Under the pieces are notes generated by a model. The model was given only the letters and a program-made list of their open reading frames with translations, was not told where the DNA came from and did not search any database. Both the position numbers and the translations under genes were made by a program. From the NCBI GenBank assembly GCA_907163375.1, contig CAJQUW010012909.1, positions 103,727 through 167,726 of the forward strand: a stretch of 64,000 nucleotides of DNA, read 5' to 3'. This DNA is from Prostheceraeus crozeri (Eukaryota > Platyhelminthes > Polycladida > Euryleptidae). Of the stretch, positions 9,736-19,082 are shown one piece after another (position 1 is the first letter of the stretch; each line of letters opens with the position of its first letter).

Positions 9736-10623
9736 TTAAGATTTACGTTTGTGAATGGACAACAACTTCGAGATAACTTTATTAATTGCCTGTTGCACTT
9801 TATCTATTGCGTCAAGCAGCGTGTGATGTACTTTAATTTCTCTTCTATTAACTTGCATTTTCTGCTGATTAATCTTCAATGCCGTTTTAAGAGCATTTAA
9901 CTTAATTTTAAGAACATCTAATTGTCTTTTAACAGAATCTAACTGTTCTTTATTTTCTTTAGAGTTTTCTTGTAAATTTTTCTTTAATTCATTTTCTAAA
10001 TTGATTTTAAGAGTTTTCATTTTATCAACTTTTTCATTAAGTGAGTTTACTTCATTTATTATTCTATTCATCTTTTTCATTTGTTGAGTAATTTTAGAAC
10101 TCAATTCATCAACACTTTTTTGGAATGTAGTTTGTAACTGCTTTAAATTTTTTTTAATTCTTTCAGGTAGTTTTTCTATTTCATCTTCTAATTGTTCTTT
10201 TAACATTTTTATCTGATGTTTATTTTTAATGACTGCAGATTTTAAATTTATAGAAAGTAATATTAAAATTTTTGATTGTTCAGAAATCTTTTTAAAAAGT
10301 TTTGCTATATCTGCTTCTAGCTCTCTATCCTTTTTATCAAGTTTTGATAATTTTTCGTTTAATGATTTGTCATTAAGTTTAAGCAACTTCAATTCATTCA
10401 TCAGTGGTACTAAAACATCGTTTATATATTTTTCTTTTAAGTCATTGATTTGTGCATCAACATATTGTTTATTTGTTAACTCTGTATTTTGTTGTGGAAG
10501 AATAGAAAGATGCAATGGACCAGATAAAACGTCTCCAGTTTTCATAATATAATTTTCTATCTCTATTTCTAATTCACGATTATTCGGGATATATGCACCT
10601 CCACCAACATTTGGTAACATCAT
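9736..10623 (-). CDS. Fibre-like coiled-coil protein
   Basis: 295 residues. After a short N-terminus comes MKTGDVLSGPLHLSILPQQ followed by ELTNKQYVDAQI, closely resembling the 'G-x-L-S-G-x-L ... P ... TK-x-YVD' motif of phage tail-fibre/adhesin stalks. The rest is almost continuous coiled coil (heptads rich in L, I, K, E, e.g. LKLNDKSLNEKLSKLDKKD). This suggests an elongated trimeric or dimeric appendage; in this context a spike on the Polinton particle is a reasonable guess, but no receptor-binding head is seen. It is divergent to the ORF at 10749 with a repeat-rich 125-bp gap between. I cannot exclude a purely internal structural role. Confidence 0.5.
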   Translation of the reverse strand: MMLPNVGGGAYIPNNRELEIEIENYIMKTGDVLSGPLHLSILPQQNTELTNKQYVDAQINDLKEKYINDVLVPLMNELKLLKLNDKSLNEKLSKLDKKDRELEADIAKLFKKISEQSKILILLSINLKSAVIKNKHQIKMLKEQLEDEIEKLPERIKKNLKQLQTTFQKSVDELSSKITQQMKKMNRIINEVNSLNEKVDKMKTLKINLENELKKNLQENSKENKEQLDSVKRQLDVLKIKLNALKTALKINQQKMQVNRREIKVHHTLLDAIDKVQQAINKVISKLLSIHKRKS

Positions 10624-10748
10624 TTTTTAACAATAAAAAAATAAAATTTTTTCTAATAAAAATAAAATTTTTTCTAATAAAAATAAAAAAATAAAATTTT
10701 TTCTAATAAAAATAAAAAAATAAAATTTTTTCTAATAAAAATAAAAAA
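10624..10748. repeat. AT-rich tandem repeat between divergent genes
   Basis: Four copies of an ~30-bp unit (AATAAAATTTTTTCTAATAAA plus AATAAAA) fill the divergent intergenic space, a likely shared promoter region. Confidence 0.7.
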
Positions 10749-12080
10749 ATGGAAACCCCAAATTTAAAAAAATTATATTCGTCCGCATCATCCTGTTCTT
10801 CTTATTCGACGAGATCAACGGGATTTGAAAATAAATGTTTTGATAATAATAATAATAATACTATTACAAATCCATGTATAGATGTTAATCTTTTGTTTCA
10901 ATTACAATCCGAAATATTTAGAGAACAGACTAAAGGTTTACCTTCTATAGAAACTAATTATTGTTTATTTCCAGGTGATCCATTTATTAAATTTATGGAG
11001 ATTGTAAGTAAATATAATGATGTAGCTTATGTTGAATTAAATAAAGAAAATAGGTCTATAATAGGTCATAATAATGTATATGGGTTTATCAGAGCAGTTT
11101 TGCCGATTAGTAATACTGATTGGATAGAAAATAAAATTATTAATTATATCAATATTAAAGAATTAGTTAAAAAATTAAAATCTTTTTCCAAAGAAAAAAT
11201 AAGATTATTTGTTGATGAACAAAATCAATATAACATTCACATAGAGAGTAAAAAACATAATGAAGAATTATTATGTCAAGTTTATTATAGAGACACAATT
11301 TATAAACAAGAAACATTAGAAATGCCGCAAAGATATGATGATGATACGTATATAGGATTATATTCCAACTTAAATATTAATTTATTAAAATCTTATATAA
11401 ATGGTTTAGCTCAACAAGAGAAAATTTATATGTGGACAACACCTTATACTATTAACAATGACCATAATCATAATCATAATCATAATAAACGAACCGAAGG
11501 TTCTAGGGCTTTGCCCGATCTTAAAGAATCTTATGATAATAATGATAATAATATAGATGATAATAATGATGATTCTGAAACATCTGAAAATGGTGTAAAT
11601 GGTAAAAAAGATTATAAAAATATTAGTAATTATAAAAATTTATCTAAATTTCATTTTCTTACAATTGAAAATAATAATGATGGTATAGTTGAAGATACTG
11701 TTAGACAACTATGTGTCGGGTCTACAAAATTTAAATTAGGATTTACATCTAATCAATTTAAAATTTTATCATCTTTAATAAAAACTAAAACTGATTCAGA
11801 TTATGGTGGTGTTATTAAATTTTCCAAAAGAGATCAAAGACCAATATTTTTCTCTATTATATTATTATCAGATAAGAAATGTAATTTAGAATTAGATATT
11901 CCTATCAGGGAATGGTATCCTATCAGGGAATGGCATCCTATACCAAAAAGTGTAATTTATGATGATGAAGAAACAATTTATGATGATGATGAAGAATCAA
12001 TTGATGATGATGAAGAATCAATAGTTAGTGAAAATAAATTTAAATTATCTTTTGATAAAACATTATATGATGAAACTTAA
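10749..12080 (+). CDS. Unknown Polinton protein with acidic repeats
   Basis: 443 residues, not recognised. The N-terminus is Ser-rich (YSSASSCSSYSTRS). The middle is an ordinary globular-looking, Lys/Ile/Asn-rich region. A His-Asn run (NDHNHNHNHN) is followed directly by an in-frame double-hairpin insertion at 11491-11520 encoding about residues 247-257 (KRTEGSRALPD). The C-terminus has a short duplicated IREWYP/IREWHP and a tandem DDDEES acidic repeat. No membrane segment or enzyme motif is seen. It is one of few plus-strand genes of the element and is divergent from the fibre-like gene. A DNA-binding or regulatory role is possible, but nothing in the sequence shows it. Confidence 0.6.
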   Translation: METPNLKKLYSSASSCSSYSTRSTGFENKCFDNNNNNTITNPCIDVNLLFQLQSEIFREQTKGLPSIETNYCLFPGDPFIKFMEIVSKYNDVAYVELNKENRSIIGHNNVYGFIRAVLPISNTDWIENKIINYINIKELVKKLKSFSKEKIRLFVDEQNQYNIHIESKKHNEELLCQVYYRDTIYKQETLEMPQRYDDDTYIGLYSNLNINLLKSYINGLAQQEKIYMWTTPYTINNDHNHNHNHNKRTEGSRALPDLKESYDNNDNNIDDNNDDSETSENGVNGKKDYKNISNYKNLSKFHFLTIENNNDGIVEDTVRQLCVGSTKFKLGFTSNQFKILSSLIKTKTDSDYGGVIKFSKRDQRPIFFSIILLSDKKCNLELDIPIREWYPIREWHPIPKSVIYDDEETIYDDDEESIDDDEESIVSENKFKLSFDKTLYDET

Positions 12081-12099
12081 TCTGATAAAACTTAATAGA

Positions 12100-12309
12100 A
12101 AATACCAAAATATTCGATAAATATATTTTCATATGTAATAAAATTTTTAGATGTAATAAGTTTTTAGATGTAATTAGTTTTTAGATGTAATAAGTTTTTA
12201 GATGTAATAAAATTTTTAGATTTAATAAGTTTTTAGATGTGTTATAAATTTTTTAGATGTTATAAATTTTTTAGATGTTATAAAATTTTTAGATGTAATA
12301 AAAAAATTA
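12100..12309. repeat. TTTTTAGATGTAATAAG tandem spacer
   Basis: About ten imperfect copies of a ~17-20 bp unit lie between the convergent ends of the unknown plus-strand gene and the polymerase gene. Confidence 0.75.
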
Positions 12310-15300
12310 TTATTCCCACGTGTCATCATCATCACTTAAATTACTCTCACAGACGATTGTTTGAAATATTTCAGCTTGAATATCTTCTCCGTTATAAGGT
12401 AACATAATTTCATTTTCATCAGGTGCTTGACGTTTAAGAATATTTATTTGACCAGAAAATTTTTTTTCTTCAGTATTATTATTTTTATCAGGAATACTAA
12501 TTCCAGTTTCTAAAGATCTTTTCCATGGTTTATTAACTGTAGTCGATAATGTTTTCCCCGAATATAATTCTAGAAAATCTTCTACTTTTACTTTATCTTG
12601 TGAATATCCTTTGAATGTTTTCTTTTCACTAAGTCTCCCTTGTTCATCTACAGTAATACAGTATTTTACTTTAGGTGCAATAAACATTGCAAAAATAATT
12701 CCACTATTTCCATAATCATTTTTTCCTTGACACAATTCTCCTCCAACATATCCAGCAGCGTCTAATTTATTAAAGAGCTCATTGGAAATATATATTGAAT
12801 CAGTATCTGTATAATGAATGTATTTTTCTTTGAAACCATTAATTTCTAAAATAAAGTTATTCATGATTCTTCTAGAGTGAGAAAGAATGAAAGAACCTAA
12901 GTGTGATGGCATGAATGACGTCTTCCCATCTTTTACAATATTAGTTTTGAGAAATTCATCATCTTCCATTTCTACTTTCGCTAAATATTGTTCATCATTT
13001 AATTTTTCATAATCTTTTACTTCTTGAGTGAAATTTTTTCTCAATGTATTCTCATTCCATAAATGATATTTAGTGGTTATATCTTTTTGCACAGTTTTGC
13101 CATATAGTGAATTAATCAATAATTTAATTAAATCATCACCTACAGTATTTCCTTCTGTTTTATATCCTTTTCTCAAATTAAAAAGTTTTTCAATATAATT
13201 TCGAAATGGTGAAACTTGATAATTTTTTTCATAAATTATACCATCAGTAATATGTAAGATTTTTCCCCCACATCTAACAATTTCTTGTATGTCTACAGAA
13301 GTTAATACATCATAACATATACCATTTCTAAACCTGATTACTTTTACATGAGAATTATTATTTTGATTTTTAACTTTATCTTTAATAGGAACTGGTTGGA
13401 AAAACATATGATTCGGATATTGAAACACAACAGAGAATATTCCAGTTTTAGGTCTAAATGTTTGTGTATTAAATTTATATACTATTTCCCGCTCTTCTTC
13501 TTGACGAAATTTTCTAGCTGATTCAGCTTTAGGGTATTCTGAATTTTCATCATACATAGCTGATGGATATAAAGATGTTGCATCAAAAGCCATTAGAAAT
13601 TCATTTTTTTGTTCAAGTAGTTGATTTGAAATTTTCTTACAAATTTCAGTTTTATCTCCTAAATCTCGATACTGTTTCATTAAATCTATTAAATTATTTC
13701 CAGGGGACGAAGCCCCACCAGCGTAGCGACCAAGGGACAAAGTCCCCCCAGCGCAGCGACCAGGTAAATACTGTTTTAATATTGGTAACAAGATGCTACA
13801 AAATGGCGATATGTATTTTCTTATATTTGCTGAAACTCTTCCACCTTTAACAGATTTTCTAATATAATTTCTAGCCCATAAATCTATATGAGAATGAATA
13901 TTTATATTGTCATTTTGTACGCTTTTCATCCAACCGTTAAATGTTAAAGCAGAGGATGTCAAATTAGTAGTTATATCTTCACCAACTAAATCTTGCATAA
14001 CATTATTATATTTGTAGATACAAAAAGCTAAAGAAAGAATATCGTTAACTAAATATGGTCTCCATTCAATTTCTTTTTCTTTATAATTTTCATGTGTTAT
14101 GTCTCCAATTTCATAATTTAATTTACACACATTCGTAGGAATTTTAAAATTCTCACACCATTTAGAAAGACTTGTTTTTACATGTTGATAACTACATTTC
14201 ATTATAATAGTTTGAAGTGCTAATTTACCTGACGGTGAATCTTTTTTCATATTGTTTTTAAATCTAAGAGATTTTTGAATATATCTACTAACACATTCAG
14301 TTGTATAAGGATTTTGTAATGAAGCAGTCAATATTCCTCTTGAAGTTTTAAGAGGCGGTTTAGATAATTTAAAATTAGCTTTTATCGGAAAATAGGAATC
14401 AAAACCTGATGAATTGTGAGCTATTAAAGTTACTCTCGAATAATTAAATTTTCCAAGAGTTTTAAAAAATTGATGGATCGGACATACATCCTCTGGGTTT
14501 CCCCCGATCGTACATTCATCATCCACAGTTCTCGTAAATATTTTCACACAATTTTGAAGTTTATTGAATTCTAATTCAGTTAAATTATTATACTCATCAA
14601 TCTGTTTTTTAAGTTTTTTAATTTCATCTTCATCTTTTGATCGTTTAATTTTAATCATATCACTTAACAAACGTGTTTCTAATTCTTTCAATCTTTGTTT
14701 CGGTAAACAACATATAAATTTATTAAAATTAATAGCTCCTACAGCATAAGGAATAGGATGATCTGTTGAACAGTTAGGATCGGGAAAAGTTTCGAGATCC
14801 CAAATATATGTTGAACCATAGTCAATTTTTTTCTTTGTTATGATTTTATATGGACGCGTTGTTAGATTTTCATCAGTAACTGTTTTATATATGGGTTTGA
14901 AATTATTTTCAATTTCTCTAATAGCTTTTAATTTATGAAATTTATCAATTAAACAATAGTGACCAATTGTTGAACCTGCGTGAAAATAATTGTAATAAAC
15001 ATAATTATGAAACGTTTCAATTCCTCTAGGATTTAAATGACGATTGGCAGGACTATAATATTGAACACATTCTCCAAAATATTTATTGAATTGAGAAAAT
15101 TTGCAGTTTGACATTACTCCTGTTCTAGATGTGGCTTTCTCTTTATATAAAAAATTATTAAACATTTCTTTCATAATTTCTCCTTGTTCTTCATTAAAAC
15201 CTCGTAAAACATTATAACATTTAATAAAACAAAAATCTTCAGAAGGAATATAACAATATTCACCGAAATATTCTTTGATTCTATATTTCATATTAATCCC

Positions 15301-15846
15301 TGCCCCTCTATGCGATCTTTGTACTAACTTCATTCCAAAATCTTCATATTTAATATTACCTGTAAAAATCCATTCGTTAGCATCGGATTTCTCATCCAGA
15401 TTCGAAAACCATGTTTCAAATGATTTTTTATTATAGAAGGTTACGTAAAAATTTTGAATTATATTTTTCTGATCTTTAATAACTTTTCCAAGTAAATTAA
15501 TAATTTTACCATTTGCTAAAAGTTTCCGCATATCATTTACTACATTAATAAAAGATACATTTTCATATTTAATTTCATTTGGATTAAATAAATTACATAA
15601 ATCATCACCAAGCTCATCCTTAATTCTATCATCAAAAAAGATATCAGTAATAGGAGTTTCTAATATTTCTTTTGTTCCACGTTTCTGTTTTTTAGTATTA
15701 CGTCTAATACTACGCCTAGTACGTTTCTGTTTTTTAATACGTTTTCTACGTTTACTATGTTTAATTTGCGCATCAAACTCAGCAGTTTGTTTCTTGATTA
15801 ATTCATCAATCCTAGACGTTTGTCCGAGAGACATTTCACGATTCAT
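12310..15846 (-). CDS. POLB: Protein-primed DNA polymerase B
   Basis: About 1,180 residues from the ATG at 15846 (MNREMSL); an upstream in-frame ATG at 15909 is possible but passes through a hairpin repeat. A basic N-terminus (KRRKRIKKQKR) precedes the enzyme. Exonuclease motifs are visible: IWDLETF (ExoI), AHNSSGFDSYF (ExoII), YLVNDILSL (ExoIII). Polymerase motifs A (FDATSLYPSAM), B (LLINSLYGKT) and C (YTDTDSIY) and the later KVKY are all intact, so it should copy linear DNA from a terminal protein. Length matches Polinton polymerases. An in-frame insert at 13703-13765 (two 31-bp hairpin units) encodes about 20 extra residues (PGRCAGG... RYAGGASSPG) between exonuclease and motif A. Confidence 0.95.
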   Translation of the reverse strand: MNREMSLGQTSRIDELIKKQTAEFDAQIKHSKRRKRIKKQKRTRRSIRRNTKKQKRGTKEILETPITDIFFDDRIKDELGDDLCNLFNPNEIKYENVSFINVVNDMRKLLANGKIINLLGKVIKDQKNIIQNFYVTFYNKKSFETWFSNLDEKSDANEWIFTGNIKYEDFGMKLVQRSHRGAGINMKYRIKEYFGEYCYIPSEDFCFIKCYNVLRGFNEEQGEIMKEMFNNFLYKEKATSRTGVMSNCKFSQFNKYFGECVQYYSPANRHLNPRGIETFHNYVYYNYFHAGSTIGHYCLIDKFHKLKAIREIENNFKPIYKTVTDENLTTRPYKIITKKKIDYGSTYIWDLETFPDPNCSTDHPIPYAVGAINFNKFICCLPKQRLKELETRLLSDMIKIKRSKDEDEIKKLKKQIDEYNNLTELEFNKLQNCVKIFTRTVDDECTIGGNPEDVCPIHQFFKTLGKFNYSRVTLIAHNSSGFDSYFPIKANFKLSKPPLKTSRGILTASLQNPYTTECVSRYIQKSLRFKNNMKKDSPSGKLALQTIIMKCSYQHVKTSLSKWCENFKIPTNVCKLNYEIGDITHENYKEKEIEWRPYLVNDILSLAFCIYKYNNVMQDLVGEDITTNLTSSALTFNGWMKSVQNDNINIHSHIDLWARNYIRKSVKGGRVSANIRKYISPFCSILLPILKQYLPGRCAGGTLSLGRYAGGASSPGNNLIDLMKQYRDLGDKTEICKKISNQLLEQKNEFLMAFDATSLYPSAMYDENSEYPKAESARKFRQEEEREIVYKFNTQTFRPKTGIFSVVFQYPNHMFFQPVPIKDKVKNQNNNSHVKVIRFRNGICYDVLTSVDIQEIVRCGGKILHITDGIIYEKNYQVSPFRNYIEKLFNLRKGYKTEGNTVGDDLIKLLINSLYGKTVQKDITTKYHLWNENTLRKNFTQEVKDYEKLNDEQYLAKVEMEDDEFLKTNIVKDGKTSFMPSHLGSFILSHSRRIMNNFILEINGFKEKYIHYTDTDSIYISNELFNKLDAAGYVGGELCQGKNDYGNSGIIFAMFIAPKVKYCITVDEQGRLSEKKTFKGYSQDKVKVEDFLELYSGKTLSTTVNKPWKRSLETGISIPDKNNNTEEKKFSGQINILKRQAPDENEIMLPYNGEDIQAEIFQTIVCESNLSDDDDTWE
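13703..13765. repeat. Two tandem 31-bp hairpin elements inside POLB
   Basis: Two copies of a unit with a GGGAC-AAA-GTCCC type hairpin followed by CCAGCGCAGCGACC lie head to tail; the first copy differs at a few paired positions (GGGGACGAAGCCCC). The reading frame of the polymerase stays open through both. Confidence 0.85.
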
Positions 15847-15976
15847 ATTTTTTAAAAGAAAAAATGAATTTTTACATAGAACCTCGGTTCCGTTTTTACA
15901 TATACACATGAATATGTAATTGATGTAATGTTTCTAATTCATGTGCTGTTAAATGTTCTTTCTTAACCAACCACCA

Positions 15977-16201
15977 TCAATTATTATACGCCAAAAATAC
16001 TCGGAAACTTCTTAAACAAAGTGGAAAGTCTTTTGTTTTAACACACGGTTTAATACCATGTTTTGTTTTATAATCTGTAACGAGCGCTACGTATTTATGA
16101 TGATAATAAAATCTAACTTCTTTCTTCGAATTTACAGGATTTGTAGGATGGCGATAATCTTTTAAAACTGGTACATGCTCTATCTTATAATCATTCAACA
16201 T
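15977..16201 (-). CDS. Small unknown basic protein
   Basis: 74 residues from ATG at 16201 (MLNDYKIEHVPVLKDY), ending FRVFLAYNN. Basic, with several aromatic residues (YYHHKYVALVTDYKTKHG); no motif recognised. It lies between the polymerase and ATPase genes on the same strand with short gaps, so it is probably real. An upstream in-frame ATG exists at 16255 but lies in a low-complexity stretch. Confidence 0.5.
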   Translation of the reverse strand: MLNDYKIEHVPVLKDYRHPTNPVNSKKEVRFYYHHKYVALVTDYKTKHGIKPCVKTKDFPLCLRSFRVFLAYNN

Positions 16202-16245
16202 ATTTTTTTTTATTTTTATTAACAAAAAATTTATAAGAAAAAATT

Positions 16246-16320
16246 GTTCGGTCACTCCGTTCGGTCACTCCGTTCGGTCACTCCGTTCGATCACTCCTCG
16301 AAAATATTTTCTATAACTCT
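16246..16320. repeat. Direct repeats beside the ATPase stop
   Basis: GGTCACTCCGTTC is present about four times in tandem. Next to it a 27-bp duplication of the last ATPase codons (CTCCTCGAAAATATTTTCTATAACTCTTTCA-type sequence, 16296 onward and 16324 onward) is visible. Confidence 0.7.
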
Positions 16321-16321
16321 T

Positions 16322-17089
16322 TCACTCCTCGAAAATATTTTCTATAACTCTTTCATGAATTTTTTTATCAATATTAATTGTGATAAATCCATAATCTTTT
16401 GACCAAGCATTGTTACACGATTGTTTAAATTCATCTTTATTTCTTACACATAAATCTCTTAACAAATCACTTAAGTTTCTTGCATTTATTTCAAATAGTA
16501 TAAATATATTTGCATTCTTTCTAATAACACTTCCGTCTAATGAATACATACTTTGTGTTAAATAAAATACACTACAGTTATTATGTCTACCTCTTGTGAA
16601 ATAATTTCTCTGAACTGACTGATTTCTATCATTAACACAGTCATCAAAATTTACACAATGTTTCATTGTTTTATCTAGTTTACTAGGATCTTGCATATTA
16701 CCACTATCATCTATTAGTTGTATCTTTATATGGTTATTTTTATTAGATTCTACTAACTGATTATTTTTTGCTGCTTCTTCACACCACGAACTTATTTCTT
16801 CTTCATCTTCAGATTTTTCATATTCTTTGAATAATGAAGCAATTGCTGTTTTTTTAAGATTATTTTCAAATCCATATTTTAAAAATTGATAGACGGGTTG
16901 TTCTGCCGTTGTTGTATAAATTATAAGATTGTTATAATCTAAAAAATTTGGAGTCGTTAAAATTTTAAATAATAGATATGTTTTTCCACATCCTGATCTT
17001 CCACAAATAACTGACAAAACTTTATTAGATAAATTTGGATGATCATTAAATTTAAGTTTTTTTTTATTTAATGGAGGTAGTTCACTCAT
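16322..17089 (-). CDS. ATP: FtsK/HerA-type genome-packaging ATPase
   Basis: 255 residues. Walker A is GRSGCGKTYLLF (about residues 30-41) and the Walker B strand ends in FDDC (VNFDDCVND, ~146-152), followed by TRGRHNNCSVFYLTQSMY, the sensor region seen in Polinton, adintovirus and virophage packaging ATPases. It should pump DNA into the capsid. The Walker B hydrophobic run has an Asn (CVNFDD) where the homologous gene at 62.2 kb has Ile (CVIFDD), a possible weakening change. It is cotranscribed in direction with the minor capsid gene upstream. Confidence 0.93.
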   Translation of the reverse strand: MSELPPLNKKKLKFNDHPNLSNKVLSVICGRSGCGKTYLLFKILTTPNFLDYNNLIIYTTTAEQPVYQFLKYGFENNLKKTAIASLFKEYEKSEDEEEISSWCEEAAKNNQLVESNKNNHIKIQLIDDSGNMQDPSKLDKTMKHCVNFDDCVNDRNQSVQRNYFTRGRHNNCSVFYLTQSMYSLDGSVIRKNANIFILFEINARNLSDLLRDLCVRNKDEFKQSCNNAWSKDYGFITINIDKKIHERVIENIFEE

Positions 17090-17164
17090 TTTTTAATAAA
17101 AAATTTATTTTTATTTTTTTTATTTTTTGTTTCTAAAGAAGAAGAAAATTAAACTTCTCTAGCT

Positions 17165-17255
17165 TCGCGTGGGAGTTTATACCTCTCGAACGGGAGTTTA
17201 TACCTCTCGAACGGGAGTTTATACCTCTCGAACGGGAGTTTATACCTCCCGAACC
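17165..17255. repeat. Four tandem GGGAGTTTATACCTCTCGAAC units
   Basis: A 21-bp unit is repeated four times at the end of the minor capsid gene; the last unit (CCTCCCGAACC) merges with the coding sequence. The matching Polinton at 63.17 kb has a single unit, so this array expanded after the copies separated. Confidence 0.85.
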
Positions 17256-18028
17256 AAAAGATCTATCATAATCTCTTCACCTCCAAAATTTATTTCTTGT
17301 CCTTTTTCATCAGTGATTCTAATGTTAATGTTGTTAATAGTTTTTCTTGTAATAGGAAAATATATTAATGTTTGTGGAAATACATTTAATCTATAACCAA
17401 TGGGTACAGTAAAAGCTGGAAAACTGAATATTAAATTTGATAATTTACCATTTATATATCCTCCTTCAATAATGTCACAATGTACAACAATTGAATTTAT
17501 TTCAGTTATTTTTGGAATCTTCTCACCTAAATGATAACCTTGACTATAGGTTTGTTTATTAAATCCTAATAGCTTTGACAATGATCTATCATGATTAAAA
17601 TCAACTTGATGATTTTCGTCTAAAGTAAGAGAAAATTTATTAACTGCCGGTTCAACTGCAAAATGTAATTGTTTCTTATCTTTAAATGGTATACCTAAAT
17701 GTCTCTTAATTTCATTTGATATTGATTCAACTTCGTAAGAACCAGGAAGAAAAGTTAATATTTTCCACGTTTTTCCTTTATCAGTAGAATATCTAAATTG
17801 ATCATTCACATCTTTGATAACGTTTTGAATAGTGTTAAATGTAGAGAAACTAGTCATTGCAATTTGGTAATTTTTATTTTGTTCTAAATGTAGAATGGGT
17901 TCTAAATTACAAGTGTGTGATGAAGTAGTTGTTATAATTTTTAACGTCGTACTAAATTTTGATGAACCCAAAATCTCTGTCAATTTTTCTAAATGATCAT
18001 TAATTTTGTCTAAATCTGCTGAACACAT
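17240..18028 (-). CDS. mCP: Minor capsid (penton-type) protein
   Basis: 262 residues, nearly identical to the gene at 63174-63962. The pattern TFLPGSYEVESISNEIKRHL, then ...FSLTLDENHQVDFN...LSKLLGF, is characteristic of the single-jelly-roll minor capsid (penton) proteins of Polintons and adintoviruses, which occupy the capsid vertices. N-terminus MCSADLDKINDHLEKLTEIL; no signal or membrane segment. It precedes the ATPase gene with a short gap on the same strand. Intact. Confidence 0.85.
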   Translation of the reverse strand: MCSADLDKINDHLEKLTEILGSSKFSTTLKIITTTSSHTCNLEPILHLEQNKNYQIAMTSFSTFNTIQNVIKDVNDQFRYSTDKGKTWKILTFLPGSYEVESISNEIKRHLGIPFKDKKQLHFAVEPAVNKFSLTLDENHQVDFNHDRSLSKLLGFNKQTYSQGYHLGEKIPKITEINSIVVHCDIIEGGYINGKLSNLIFSFPAFTVPIGYRLNVFPQTLIYFPITRKTINNINIRITDEKGQEINFGGEEIMIDLLVREV

Positions 18029-18051
18029 TTTTAAACTAAAAAAATTAAATA

Positions 18052-18133
18052 AATATTATAGATAAAAATCATAGATAAAAATCATAGATAAAAATCATAG
18101 ATAAAAATCATAGATAAAAATCATAGATAAAAA
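18052..18133. repeat. AGATAAAAATCAT tandem spacer
   Basis: About six 14-bp copies of ATAGATAAAAATC lie just upstream of the minor capsid start codon. Confidence 0.85.
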
Positions 18134-18961
18134 TTAGAAACAACATATTTCAGCTACACTTTTATAATCCTTTTCATTTAGAATCTTCTTTTCTAACAGT
18201 CTTTTCAATATAGCATGAATTTCATTGAAACTAGAATTATGTCCTTCTTTTATTGCAGATATTAAAATATTTAATCTATTTAGTAATTCTTGTGGATCAT
18301 CTGGTAAAAATACAGTTGTTTCAGTTTTCTGTTTTTCAGATAAACCTTTCCCTACTTTAACTCCCGTTGATAATAAATTTTCTAATTGTTTATAACGTCT
18401 AAGAGATTTTACTGCACCAACTCTGTCTAACATAGCTTTATATTTTATGAGATCTTCTACAGCATAATTATTTAAATCTGTTCCTCTTAAAAGATCAACA
18501 AAATTTCTATCTAAATTAAAAGGAGATTTATCTGGTGAAAAAATTAAACCTCGAAAAGGTTGTGGAAATATTTCTTTTTGTCCGAGATAAAATCTAGGTA
18601 TTGTTTTTCCATCTATAAATGAAATAGAATGTTCAAATTGCATAGATTTTGGTAATTTCTTATTAATGTTTGATTCTAGTAATCCATAGTCATCTAATAT
18701 AGTTTTGTGCTCTGGATCTGTTATATCAATTTGTTTATCATTATTTGTAAGTTCTTTTTCAAGAGTTTTAAATGGTTTCATAGTTTTTTCAAAATCAGTT
18801 TTTACTTGTTCGGTTTGCTGCATTTTTTCAAACATGTCAGATTGAATACCAGCTTTTATCATTCTATGTTGAAGATGATTTTCTTTCATAATATTTCTTT
18901 GTTTTATTAACTCTTCTAATTGTTTTATTCTTTTAAAATTATCAGCTCTAATTTTATCCAT
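18134..18961 (-). CDS. Unknown conserved Polinton protein
   Basis: 275 residues from the ATG at 18961 (MDKIRADNFKRI); an upstream in-frame ATG at 19027 gives a low-complexity extension. The first ~90 residues are a charged coiled coil (LEELIKQRNIMKENHLQHRM). The rest has a hydrophilic globular look with PRFYLGQKEIFPQPFRGLIF and a C-terminal helical region ending EICCF. Not recognised. A truncated start of the same gene remains at 62155-62195 in the second Polinton, so it belongs to this lineage. Neighbours are the membrane protein and minor capsid genes on the same strand, suggesting a virion role. Confidence 0.6.
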   Translation of the reverse strand: MDKIRADNFKRIKQLEELIKQRNIMKENHLQHRMIKAGIQSDMFEKMQQTEQVKTDFEKTMKPFKTLEKELTNNDKQIDITDPEHKTILDDYGLLESNINKKLPKSMQFEHSISFIDGKTIPRFYLGQKEIFPQPFRGLIFSPDKSPFNLDRNFVDLLRGTDLNNYAVEDLIKYKAMLDRVGAVKSLRRYKQLENLLSTGVKVGKGLSEKQKTETTVFLPDDPQELLNRLNILISAIKEGHNSSFNEIHAILKRLLEKKILNEKDYKSVAEICCF

Positions 18962-19082
18962 TTTTAAAATATAATATTTGAATTTTGTGGTAACATTGGA
19001 ATACAGCAAAAACATTTTACTGAACAAATTATTTTTTTATTGCTTTGTTGTTTGACATCTTTTCGTTTAAAGTTTTCTCGTA

